DNA from: Firmicutes bacterium CAG:345
GTDB lineage: Bacteria; Bacillota_I; Bacilli_A; RFN20; CAG-288
Length of the DNA: 64,000 bases
NCBI GenBank assembly: GCA_000433315.1
Contig: FR893375.1
Coordinates: 124,001 to 188,000, forward strand
Direction of reading: 5' to 3'
In this document: piece after piece, positions 38,688 to 47,871 of the stretch
Position numbering within the stretch: position 1 is the stretch's first letter
Layout of the letters: the number at the start of each line of letters is the position of its first letter
Notes under the pieces: generated by a model
What the model saw: the letters and a program-made list of their open reading frames with translations, nothing else
Databases searched by the model: none
What the model was told of the DNA's origin: nothing
Made by a program: the position numbers and the translations under genes

Positions 38688-41600
38688 ATTTGTTATTTTT
38701 ATCAAGATTATATTTATATTCTGTAAATGGTTCTGGTTTAGAATAATAGAAACCTTGTATTGCATCACAGTTATTCTTCTTCAAGAATTCAACCTGACTA
38801 ATATCTTCTATACCTTCAGCAACAACCTGTTTTCCTAATTCATGGCAAAGATTAATAATTGAAGCAACAATTGTTTTTGCCTTATCATCAAACCCATTTC
38901 TGCCTTTAAAGAAAGCTTGATCCAATTTAATAACATCAAAATCAAACTCTTTTAACATATTTAATGACGAATATCCACTTCCAAAATCATCAATAGAACA
39001 TGTGCTGCCAAACTTATGAATCTCATTGATAACACAAATCAAAATATTTTTGCTTTCATATGCCATACTTTCAGTAAGTTCAAACTCAACTAAGTCTGGT
39101 GAAATATTATATTTTCTCATGATATCAAAATATTGATTCAGGAAATTATTATGTAATAAATGACTTCTCGAAACATTTACACTGATGCGCAAAGGTTTTC
39201 CACCCAAGGATAATATCTCATTTAAATCCTGACATACTCGTTCGAAAACATATAAATCAACTTTGATGACAAAGCCATTTTTCTCAAATAAAGGAATAAA
39301 CACTCCTGGCAATATCATTCCATGAATAGGATCAATCCATCTAACAAGTGCTTCAGCACCATACCATGTATCATCTTTTATATTCTTTTTCATCTGATAA
39401 TATACATGGAATTGATTTTCTTTTAAGGCATTGTCTTGTTTATGTTCAATATCAAATGTCATGGCATCGGTTTCTTCCCAAGTTTCATCGAAGAAATTAA
39501 TACCATCATTGCTATAAAAGTCTTTAATTGCCATTTGTGCAACATGAGCTCTATCGGTATAAACCGCAATGTTAGATTTACTATCAGTTATTTTGTAAAC
39601 TCCTTGAGTAACAACAATTTCAAAAAGATAATTAGTATTGATTTTATCTTTAATTTTATTTGAAATATTGATTAATCTTTTCTTAATAATATTTTCATCA
39701 AATTCATTCATCAAAATTGCAAATCTATCAGAAATTACATGACACACCAATTCCATAGGAGTTAATTCATTTTCGATAATTTCAAAAACATCTTTTAAAA
39801 CATCATTTGATTCATTTTGACCTAAATTTTCAACTAAGAATTTAAAATGTTTTATATTTAAATAAACTATACAATAAGTATTTTCCGAATCCTGAAACAA
39901 TAATTTTTCAGCATCAATTTTAAATCTCTCATAATTAATATCCTTGGTAATAGGATCTATATAAGTAAGAGTTTGCATCTTCGTTCTCAATCTATTAAAT
40001 AAAGTAGTTAATATAAATATAATTATAGAAATCAATACAAACAAACTATTAATAACAACTTCAGTAAAATTAAATGCCTGAACAATATCATTCAAAACAA
40101 CACTAGAAGGAACAGTAATAAACAAATACCAATCACCGATTAAAACAGGTGAATAAAATGAAATATATTCTATATAGTCTATCGTTATATTTGATACGCC
40201 ATTATTTTTTTGTTCAAAATTAGTTATTATTTCATTAGTAATATCTTTTCCATTATAATTATCCCAAGCATTGAAAATATTATTAGTGCCATGAAAAACA
40301 TCAGTAACCAATTCACTAGAAGCAGAATTAACTATAATTGTTCCGTCTTTTTTTACCAAGCTAAAATATGGTGTTCCACTAAAAGCAGTCGAATTAAGTA
40401 TTTTTGCAAAATTTTCAATAGGAAGTAAACCAACTATACCAGCTATTTTAGTATTATCATCATTGAATACATTAAATTGAATTTGATGTTCACCAAATGG
40501 AATAGCAAAAACAATTCTTTCTCCAACATAATTAATATAATATGTTCCAATATATTCTTCATCTCTAGCAATTACATAATCTGCTAGTTCAGAAGAAGAA
40601 ACATTATATTCTATTCCATCTCTATAATATAAGTCACCAGATTCTAAAAGCAAACTGACAGAACAACCATCAATTTGTTGTTCCAAAACAGTTAATGCCT
40701 GGCTTAAAAGATAATTCGCATTACTTGCATCAGTATCAATATTAGATATTATATTTTCTGTAACTTTAAGTTGACCAATCCAGTTATTTATATTTGATAA
40801 AATATTGCTTTCAATCTGGCTTGAAATATCTTGCATGACAGTATGAGCTTCATTTTTTGTTCTTTCTTCAAAGCTTTTAGAATAAAAACTACTAATAACC
40901 ATCGAAAAAACAATTAGAATCAACAAAGCTGCTAAAGCAAAAACACTATTGAAGATTTTCTTAGAACGCAATTCTTTACGGAATAAACGAGAATTTTTTC
41001 TTTGTAACTTTTTATTATTCTTTTGTACTTTTTTCTTTAAATTGTTCTTTTGCTGATTTCTATGACTATAAAATTCGCCTGTTGAAAAATAAGCAGTGTT
41101 TTTACCCATATGTTTTGCTTTATAAAGAGCGTGATCAGCTCTTTCAAAAGCGGTTGACATCTTAAATTCACCTGCTTCAATTTTTGTTATACCTAAACTA
41201 CAAGTAACAACAATTTGAGCAAGATTTTTTCCTTCTGAATAATCTAATCTTATATCTAGAATTTTCTCAACAATATCCATAAGATATTCCTTGCTGATAT
41301 TTCTTAAATACAAAACAAATTCATCGCCACCATAACGTCCAACAATTTGGTCTTTTCCAATATTATTGATCATTCCAGAAATATTTTTTAAATATGTATC
41401 ACCAGCAATATGTCCTAAAGTATCATTTGCAATTTTAAAATTATCTAAATCAATAACGATTAAATAATCATTACTGATCATATTTCTCATTGCATTTTCA
41501 CATTCTTTTATCAAAGAACCACGAGATAAAACACCTGTTAAATAATCACGCGAAAGTTGATCTTTATTAGAGTTGATAAGTTGAACTTTATAAATTTCGC

Positions 41601-41898
41601 AATAAGCAGAATCATCTTCGTTTTTTTGAAAAATAAATCTGATGATATTAATTCCATCATCAGAAATATAAGTGGCCATTTGACTTGTACCAACTTTTAA
41701 AGAAATAGATTTTTCAATTAATTCATCAAAAGTAGAATAGGTGAAATCACTTTCGATTACACCTATTCTTTTACTTGAAAAATAGCATTGGAAAAATTCA
41801 GCATAAGACATAGCCGAAACTTTATCATCTTCGACTATGATCATTTGCCGCTTAAAGTTAATATTAAACTTAAGAATAATTTTTCCTTCTTCAATCAT
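38686..41898 (-). CDS. Cyclic-di-GMP synthase/phosphodiesterase: GGDEF - TM - sensor - TM - degenerate GGDEF - EAL
   Basis: Seen: an N-terminal PAS-like stretch (1-110), a GGDEF domain with DYLTG and intact GRYGGDEF (190-194), a basic linker, TM1 (about 316-338), an extracytoplasmic Cache-like region (about 340-610), TM2 (about 612-632), a second GGDEF-like domain whose motif is SDRFA (near 720), and an EAL domain with EALVRW (near 847), DDFGSGYSSL and VAEGIED. No RxxD inhibitory site precedes the first GGDEF. Known: GGDEF makes c-di-GMP and EAL degrades it. Here the synthase and phosphodiesterase lie on either side of one sensor. 1070 residues. SD AAGAGGA is present. It follows the LRR gene remnant by 19 bases. 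Confidence 0.9.
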   Translation of the reverse strand: MIEEGKIILKFNINFKRQMIIVEDDKVSAMSYAEFFQCYFSSKRIGVIESDFTYSTFDELIEKSISLKVGTSQMATYISDDGINIIRFIFQKNEDDSAYCEIYKVQLINSNKDQLSRDYLTGVLSRGSLIKECENAMRNMISNDYLIVIDLDNFKIANDTLGHIAGDTYLKNISGMINNIGKDQIVGRYGGDEFVLYLRNISKEYLMDIVEKILDIRLDYSEGKNLAQIVVTCSLGITKIEAGEFKMSTAFERADHALYKAKHMGKNTAYFSTGEFYSHRNQQKNNLKKKVQKNNKKLQRKNSRLFRKELRSKKIFNSVFALAALLILIVFSMVISSFYSKSFEERTKNEAHTVMQDISSQIESNILSNINNWIGQLKVTENIISNIDTDASNANYLLSQALTVLEQQIDGCSVSLLLESGDLYYRDGIEYNVSSSELADYVIARDEEYIGTYYINYVGERIVFAIPFGEHQIQFNVFNDDNTKIAGIVGLLPIENFAKILNSTAFSGTPYFSLVKKDGTIIVNSASSELVTDVFHGTNNIFNAWDNYNGKDITNEIITNFEQKNNGVSNITIDYIEYISFYSPVLIGDWYLFITVPSSVVLNDIVQAFNFTEVVINSLFVLISIIIFILTTLFNRLRTKMQTLTYIDPITKDINYERFKIDAEKLLFQDSENTYCIVYLNIKHFKFLVENLGQNESNDVLKDVFEIIENELTPMELVCHVISDRFAILMNEFDENIIKKRLINISNKIKDKINTNYLFEIVVTQGVYKITDSKSNIAVYTDRAHVAQMAIKDFYSNDGINFFDETWEETDAMTFDIEHKQDNALKENQFHVYYQMKKNIKDDTWYGAEALVRWIDPIHGMILPGVFIPLFEKNGFVIKVDLYVFERVCQDLNEILSLGGKPLRISVNVSRSHLLHNNFLNQYFDIMRKYNISPDLVEFELTESMAYESKNILICVINEIHKFGSTCSIDDFGSGYSSLNMLKEFDFDVIKLDQAFFKGRNGFDDKAKTIVASIINLCHELGKQVVAEGIEDISQVEFLKKNNCDAIQGFYYSKPEPFTEYKYNLDKNNK

Positions 41899-41917
41899 TT
41901 AAAATCCTCTTAAAATA

Positions 41918-42436
41918 TTAATTAGAGAATGTGTAAAAACTATTAATTAAACTACGCAATTCATTAATTTTATGTAATTCTTCAAAGCTATCGTCATATA
42001 ATCCTAAATTGTCAATTTGTTCTTCAATTCCTATATGATTGACATTACCATCTGAATCATAATAAGATTTTATCAATTTATACACTTCAAAATAATTATC
42101 TTTTGTTACTTCTGAATAATTACTGACAATATAATCAATATTGCTTTCAGTTAAGATTATTCTATATGTTAAATCATATAACAATGTATAATCACCATCT
42201 GGATCACTGACATATAAATCTAACTTATCAAGCATTCTATTATCTTCAAGTATTTTATATTTTCCAGTCATTGAAGCTAATTCTTCTTTAGCTTTTTCAT
42301 TTTCCCAAGAAAAATTATCTATTTGATTTCTTAAATCATCAATAAGTTCATTGACATAACTTGTATATTCATCTTCTAAATTTAAAAATTCTTGATAATA
42401 AGGAAGATCATCTAATGTCCAGTCAATTCCAAATCC
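41918..42436 (-). pseudogene. In-frame continuation of the LRR lipoprotein after a TAA codon
   Basis: Seen: directly after the stop at 42437-42439 the same frame stays open for 172 codons (GFGIDWTLDDLPYYQEF, then SWENEKAKEELASMTGKY and a helical acidic region) to a stop at 41918. No ATG with an SD lies near its beginning; the first ATG (42271) has none. Composition matches the helical end of the upstream protein. The simplest reading is that the LRR protein originally ran to 41918, about 1,207 residues, and that the TAA is a mutation or sequence error. Confidence 0.65.
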
Positions 42437-45400
42437 TTAAAGATAAAAAGCGGAAAATAATTGTTGATTTATAATAGTATCTAAACGATTTATTTCTGAT
42501 AAATTTTTACTGTCAATTGTTTTATTTGTTTCTGTTAAATAATACATATTATAAACAGCAAAGATAGTATAAATTTTATTAAGCTTATCAGGCAAAACTT
42601 GAGCATAATCTTCTATGCTAGCAACAGTATCGATTATTTCAACATAATTATTGGCATCATATTCAGCTAATAAATCAAAATCATCAATCATTTTACCAAC
42701 AGCATCGGCTTTTGAAATCATAAATGAATCAAATTCAGCTTTCTTTTCAAGATATTCTTGATATTTATAAATATCTTGAATATGATGATTCGTTCTTAAT
42801 CCTAAATCTAATAAAACTTCAACACCTCTAATAGCTTCTAATGAATCAATAAATTCTCCATATATAAGCTTATGTGCTCTTTCAAAATTTTCATCATTGA
42901 AACTATCAAATGATAAAAGTTCATTAATATAACTAGAAATAAGAAGTTTACTCCATTGTTTTTCAACACAAGAAATAGTTGCAAAAGAAGTAACACCTAA
43001 TTCATTATACTTAGTAAATAATTTTGTAAATCCTTTAGTATCAAAAACTTCAGAACTAAGTTTTTGATTTAATATTTCCATATATAAATCTTCGGTTTCT
43101 TTATAAGAATTTAAGTAATATTGATAATCAGCATTAACAGCATCAATCTTAGAAGATAATTTAACTTTAAGATCTTCTGGCAATAAATCAATATGCATTT
43201 TTAAATTAATAATAGATTTATTATCATTTGCTTTGAGAGAAGTTAATCCAGAAATATATTTAATAAAGCTATCATAGACAATATTTTCATAATTGCTGAA
43301 ATAAAAATCTAAACTATGATCATATTCTTCACAATTATAAAGCAAAGATAAATAACTTAATGATATTTCATAATCTTCTTTAAAAGTTTGATAATCTTTA
43401 GCTATTGAATAGGTTTGTGTGTCACCAAAAATATTATAAATATTATATGATACATATCCATTATGTGTAAGTGTATCCTCTAATAATTCTAACAAAATAT
43501 CTTTAGTAGTCATTCTTCCAAGCAGAGTTAAAACTTCACCACCTGCAGTTGTTACTTCATAATTTTTCCATGCTTCTAAATATGAATCATAATTATTTCC
43601 ATTAAAGACAAAGTATGGATTTGAATATCCAATGGCTTCATAATTATAAAAAGCACTATTGTCAATTTCAAATGGTTCAACCTTATCTATATATATTCCA
43701 TAAAGATATGGCATGCCAAAAATATTAATTCCAGATTCATCAATCTTTTTCAAATTACTATTTTCACTAATATGAATAATATTGATATTACTATTTTTTG
43801 TAAAAGCATAACTTTTAATTACTTCAACACTATCTAATAATTTAAAATCATTTACTTCGAGTTTAGTTGGAACATAATATAATTCTTTGAAATCATTACT
43901 ATATAAAACTCCATCTTTAGAGCCAAAAGTATTATTTTCTTGTTTGACAGAGACAGAAGAACCTTTATAATTTTTAAATGCATTAATATCTAATGTCTTT
44001 AAAGATGCTGGGAAATTTAAATCAGCAGTAAGCCCAGAAAAAGCATTAGAACCTATATATTCAAGACCTTCATTGAAATTTATATTTTTCAAGAAACTTA
44101 TATCATTATAAGAACTAAATGCACTTTCTTCAATTCTTTTTACAGATGAAGGTAATGTAAATTTTTCATCTTTTTTTCCACTAGAATAACGAATTAAAGT
44201 AGTTGCATCTTTATTATATAAATTACCATCGATAGAACAGAAATATTTACTATCACTAGAAACTTCAAAATTAGTTATTTTACTATCATCACTAAAAACG
44301 TGAAGTCCTAATTCTGTAACTGTACTTGGAATATAAACATATTGCAAATCATCACAACTTTGGAAAGCATAATTTCCAATTAATTCCAAACCTTCTGGCA
44401 AATTCAAACTAGAAATACTATAAGCACCAGTAAAAGCATAAGATTCAATATTTTTTAAATTGCTATTTTCTGCAAATTCTAATTCTGTTACTCCATAATT
44501 CAAATATGCAAAAGCAAATTGTCCTATTTTTTTAAGAGATGATGGAAAACTTAAAGTGCCTTTAAGTTTAGTAGAGGTAAAAGCACTATCATCAATTTCT
44601 TCTAATCCTTCTGGGAAAATTACTTTTTTTAAAGTAGAAATAGAATCAAAAGCATTTTTACCAATATATTTAACCATACTTCCTGGGGCAAAACTAATTT
44701 CTTCTATAGAAACAATACTAGCCATGGAAATAGACATGTCAAATTCAGGCATTGAATAATAGATAAAATTATCTGCGATAGCAGTAACTGGATATAATTC
44801 TATTGTTCGTGGAAAAACCAAATTCGTAATAGTCGAATAATAATGATCTTCATCATCCCAATTAAATGAATTTATCGTTGCTGTACCATGTTCTCTATCA
44901 ATGGTGTAATTATATAATTTTCTATAATCTACATCATAACCAGCATAAAAATTTTGATTGGATGAAGCATCCAAATATCCATCTGTAACATATTGAGCTC
45001 TTTGTGTTAATTCCTTATCAATAAACCATCCAGCAAATTGCATCAATTGACCATCTTTTTCATAGGTAGGAACAACATTACTTACATCAATTTGTCCGTT
45101 AATAATATTAATGTCAGTTGAATCATTTCCATCTAAAGTACCACCATTAAAATTGAAGTGTCCTTTAGATTCAATTACTTCATAAGTGAATTCATATCTT
45201 AATCCAGCACAAATAATTACTAAAGTATGTTGACCAAATGTTGAAGTATCTGCTTCAGAAATTTCAACTTCACTAGAGTAATAATAATAGATAATTTCTT
45301 GGCCGTTTTCATACTTAACATGAATATTTAAATCGCTTAAATCAATAATATCATTTAAATTGTATTGATTAGCAGGACCACCAGTGCAATATATTTCTTT

Positions 45401-45541
45401 AGCTTTTCCTAAAGAAGCTGAATTAAAAAAATTAGAAGAACTACTATCTCCTGATGTAGAATTTTGATTGCAGCCAATCAAAGAAGTAGTTCCTATTGCT
45501 AAACTTGCAAAAACTAATAAATTAAGTATTTTTCTTTTCAT
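42437..45541 (-). CDS. BspA-type leucine-rich-repeat lipoprotein
   Basis: Seen: signal peptide with lipobox IGC (Cys24), a Ser-rich linker, an Ig-like stretch (AKEIYCTGGPANQYNLNDII to LRYEFTYEVIES), an InlB-repeat-like piece (GHFNFNGGTLDGND), then LRR_5 repeats from about residue 240 to 640: IGKNAFDSISTLKKVIFPEG, IESYAFTGAYSISSLNLPEG, IGNYAFQSCDDLQYVYIPST and others. The rest (650-1034) is helical and unassigned. Known: BspA-type LRR proteins bind host or polymer ligands on the cell surface. The start is three bases after the solute-binding lipoprotein gene, with SD AAGG. The end is probably premature (see 41918-42436). Confidence 0.85.
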   Translation of the reverse strand: MKRKILNLLVFASLAIGTTSLIGCNQNSTSGDSSSSNFFNSASLGKAKEIYCTGGPANQYNLNDIIDLSDLNIHVKYENGQEIIYYYYSSEVEISEADTSTFGQHTLVIICAGLRYEFTYEVIESKGHFNFNGGTLDGNDSTDINIINGQIDVSNVVPTYEKDGQLMQFAGWFIDKELTQRAQYVTDGYLDASSNQNFYAGYDVDYRKLYNYTIDREHGTATINSFNWDDEDHYYSTITNLVFPRTIELYPVTAIADNFIYYSMPEFDMSISMASIVSIEEISFAPGSMVKYIGKNAFDSISTLKKVIFPEGLEEIDDSAFTSTKLKGTLSFPSSLKKIGQFAFAYLNYGVTELEFAENSNLKNIESYAFTGAYSISSLNLPEGLELIGNYAFQSCDDLQYVYIPSTVTELGLHVFSDDSKITNFEVSSDSKYFCSIDGNLYNKDATTLIRYSSGKKDEKFTLPSSVKRIEESAFSSYNDISFLKNINFNEGLEYIGSNAFSGLTADLNFPASLKTLDINAFKNYKGSSVSVKQENNTFGSKDGVLYSNDFKELYYVPTKLEVNDFKLLDSVEVIKSYAFTKNSNINIIHISENSNLKKIDESGINIFGMPYLYGIYIDKVEPFEIDNSAFYNYEAIGYSNPYFVFNGNNYDSYLEAWKNYEVTTAGGEVLTLLGRMTTKDILLELLEDTLTHNGYVSYNIYNIFGDTQTYSIAKDYQTFKEDYEISLSYLSLLYNCEEYDHSLDFYFSNYENIVYDSFIKYISGLTSLKANDNKSIINLKMHIDLLPEDLKVKLSSKIDAVNADYQYYLNSYKETEDLYMEILNQKLSSEVFDTKGFTKLFTKYNELGVTSFATISCVEKQWSKLLISSYINELLSFDSFNDENFERAHKLIYGEFIDSLEAIRGVEVLLDLGLRTNHHIQDIYKYQEYLEKKAEFDSFMISKADAVGKMIDDFDLLAEYDANNYVEIIDTVASIEDYAQVLPDKLNKIYTIFAVYNMYYLTETNKTIDSKNLSEINRLDTIINQQLFSAFYL

Positions 45542-45544
45542 TAT

Positions 45545-47398
45545 TTACCTTATAACAATAACGTTTCCATATCTGCCATCTTTTGTAGTGTATTTTATAA
45601 TATTGTTATCATCTTTAATTTTTTGAGAAAACAAATCAATTATATTTGTTGTCTTTCCTGTCGATGTTGTATATTGCTCATATTCAACATACCACGAATA
45701 TGGAATATATACCAAAACTGAATTATCATCATTAATAATTTGACCATTAGACAATTTAATTTCTAAATTTTCCTCTACTTTGCTCAACCTAATTCCAGAA
45801 ATTAACGGAAATTCAGAACTTCTCGAATATATTGACATTTTGGCATTAATTATCTTTTTAAGGCCTTCTCCGCTAATACGAACAAGAATTCCTTGTTCAT
45901 CAATTATGATGGTCGATAATTCTTCCGAAGTCAAACTTCCTTTGACAAAATTTCCCTTGATTATCGCTGTTGGCATCAACGCAATAGCGGCTCCTGATTT
46001 CATTCTAATACTATCAACAACATAGTCACTAATAAGCAGTTCATTATAATTAATCAAAGAACTATCATAATCAAACGTCTCTTCAACTTGATATGTATCA
46101 TAAACTTTATTTGCTCTATTAAATATCGCTTCATCCAAACTTTGTATACATTGATCAAGTGATGTCTTTTGTTGTGCATATTGTTTTAAAATTGATATCT
46201 CAGGCAAGAATAACTGTTCAACCAAATCTGTAATCATCACTCTTCCACTTTTAATTGAATCTTGTAATTGTTCAAAATTAGAAGAAAGAACATATTCAGA
46301 ATCTTTTATATAAGAGATAATATCATTTTTAATAAAACCATCAGAGTCCATCATTGAAGCTTTTTGGCCTTCATTAGATGCATAGAAATCAAAGAAAGCA
46401 TTTATCGCCTCTTTCTTTGAAGGAGAAGCCTTTTCAAAAGCCTTTTCCGAAACACCTAAATAATATCGAGGCTTAGAAGCCACCCATTTTTGATTCGAAT
46501 CTTCACCGACTAAAGGATAAATTGAATAACTGAAGGTTGCTTTTCTAGTTTTATATTCTTTTTCAAAGTCAATTGAAGGACTAATTCCTAAAATCATCGC
46601 TTCAGAATTAAAAAACAAATTCATTTTGTCATTATTGCTCAACGATTCATCAGTATTATAGAAATTATATCTAAACATTGATTGGTACATCTTTAAAATT
46701 GTTTCAAACTCAGCATAATAAAGACTATTATTTATAGTGTTATATCCTTTATAATACTCTTTCAAAAATATAGAACCCTTTGTTGTGCCGATAAAAATTG
46801 GAATAGCCACGCGAAGAAAAGAATCAAAGAACAATTGGTCACCATCAAGAACTATACAAGCATTAGAATAAATTTGCATTCTTTTTGCTATTTCAATAAG
46901 TTCGTTAGCCGTTTCAGGAATAGTGAAATTTCTTTTTTTCATCAAATTCATATTATAGCAAAGACTATATAAATCACCCGGACCAGGGAAAACATTAATT
47001 TCATCATTTTCATCTTTTAATAAATAGATAATAGAACTTTGATATTGGCCAATAGATTCAAATCTATTTAAAGGATGCAAATAATCAGAATAAGTATTAG
47101 CGATATTTAAATTATCGAAAGCAATAATATCTGTGTCTATATAATCATGAGAAAAATAATAATTTAGTAATTTACTATCATCATATGTATTCACTATTAG
47201 TTGATATTTAGATTGATACTTATCATTAAAAGCATGAACTAAAGTAGTTATCTTTTCCGCTTCAGATGATAATAAAGTTAAAGTAATATCTTCAACTCTT
47301 GGATATTTATTACTATTATTGTTAGCACACGAAGAAATTAAAAATAGGCTAGCAAAAGCTGATAATATAATCTTTTTTATAGCCGATTTAATTTCCAT
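45545..47398 (-). CDS. Solute-binding lipoprotein fused to a 5'-nucleotidase C-terminal-like domain
   Basis: Seen: lipobox ISSC (Cys24); residues 35-400 fit an ABC-type family 1 solute-binding protein (LLSSEAEKITTLVHAFNDKYQ, DIIAFDNL, LYSLCYNMNLMKKRNFTIPETANELIEIAKRM, SNDKMNLFFNSEAMILGIS). Residues 445-617 instead match the 5'-nucleotidase C-terminal fold: LLISDYVVDSIRMKSGAAIALMPTAII, GSLTSEELSTIIIDEQGILVRISGEGLKKII, FPLISGIRLS, VLVYIPYSWY. No metallophosphatase half and no permease or ATPase genes are nearby. SD AAGGGAG is seven bases upstream. Binding of a nucleotide-like ligand is inferred. A promoter is listed at 47460-47488. Confidence 0.7.
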   Translation of the reverse strand: MEIKSAIKKIILSAFASLFLISSCANNNSNKYPRVEDITLTLLSSEAEKITTLVHAFNDKYQSKYQLIVNTYDDSKLLNYYFSHDYIDTDIIAFDNLNIANTYSDYLHPLNRFESIGQYQSSIIYLLKDENDEINVFPGPGDLYSLCYNMNLMKKRNFTIPETANELIEIAKRMQIYSNACIVLDGDQLFFDSFLRVAIPIFIGTTKGSIFLKEYYKGYNTINNSLYYAEFETILKMYQSMFRYNFYNTDESLSNNDKMNLFFNSEAMILGISPSIDFEKEYKTRKATFSYSIYPLVGEDSNQKWVASKPRYYLGVSEKAFEKASPSKKEAINAFFDFYASNEGQKASMMDSDGFIKNDIISYIKDSEYVLSSNFEQLQDSIKSGRVMITDLVEQLFLPEISILKQYAQQKTSLDQCIQSLDEAIFNRANKVYDTYQVEETFDYDSSLINYNELLISDYVVDSIRMKSGAAIALMPTAIIKGNFVKGSLTSEELSTIIIDEQGILVRISGEGLKKIINAKMSIYSRSSEFPLISGIRLSKVEENLEIKLSNGQIINDDNSVLVYIPYSWYVEYEQYTTSTGKTTNIIDLFSQKIKDDNNIIKYTTKDGRYGNVIVIR

Positions 47399-47459
47399 CA
47401 GAGCACTCCCTTGAATAATTCATTTTTCTATTTTTTTATTCAGCCTCAATAAGCATTAT

Positions 47460-47488
47460 ATTATAACTATTTTCGACAATTATTGCAA
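47460..47488 (-). promoter_or_regulatory. Promoter of the lipoprotein/GGDEF-EAL locus
   Basis: Minus strand TTGCAA, 17-base spacer and TATAAT, followed by a leader of about 55 bases before the 47398 start. Confidence 0.5.
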
Positions 47489-47513
47489 TTATTTCAAAAA
47501 AATTTTGGCAATT

Positions 47514-47540
47514 AAAAAGTGAGAAAATAAATTTCTCACC
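47514..47540 (-). terminator. Terminator after the ferredoxin gene
   Basis: Minus strand GTGAGAAA and TTTCTCAC form a stem with a five-base loop, followed by TTTTT. Confidence 0.8.
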
Positions 47541-47549
47541 TTATAAATC

Positions 47550-47741
47550 TTATTCTTCGATTGCTTGAACAGGGCAGCTATTTTTAGCTTCATCCACAGA
47601 AGCTTCGAGATCTTCAGGAATCTCATCTAAAATAACACTAGCCTTGCCATCATCGTTAAATGCGAATACTGCATCGCAAATTGCTGTACACATACCGCAA
47701 GAAATGCAGACATCTTGATTAACATGAACCTTTTTTCCCAT
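47550..47741 (-). CDS. fer: Ferredoxin, single [4Fe-4S] cluster
   Basis: Small electron carrier. Seen: 63 residues with CISCGMC (three ligands), a fourth Cys in SCPVQAIEE, and the acidic surface of Bacillus-type ferredoxins. The ATG at 47741 (MGKKVHVNQDVCISCG) has AAGGAGG upstream; the longer frame to 47795 would overrun this SD and the TGTTATAAT promoter (47767-47775). The second CxxC half-motif of 2[4Fe-4S] ferredoxins is absent. It could supply electrons to the NrdG activase nearby, which is inference. Confidence 0.9.
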   Translation of the reverse strand: MGKKVHVNQDVCISCGMCTAICDAVFAFNDDGKASVILDEIPEDLEASVDEAKNSCPVQAIEE

Positions 47742-47871
47742 TTTTAAAGGCCTCCTTAACAAATAAATTATAACAAAGGAAAAATAAACTATCAAGTGTT
47801 AAGAAAAAATCAAAATTAAATAAATTTAAAAGCAACTTTATAATATTAGAATAAAATTGTTTTTAAAAGAT

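Noticed and set aside
41918..42271. 117-residue ORF as an independent gene
   Set aside because: It has no SD, and the same frame is open upstream to the LRR stop codon, so it is the tail of the LRR gene.
30733..42439. TAA reassigned to an amino acid
   Set aside because: TAA ends most genes here at family-typical lengths, so the two in-frame TAA codons are better seen as mutations or errors.
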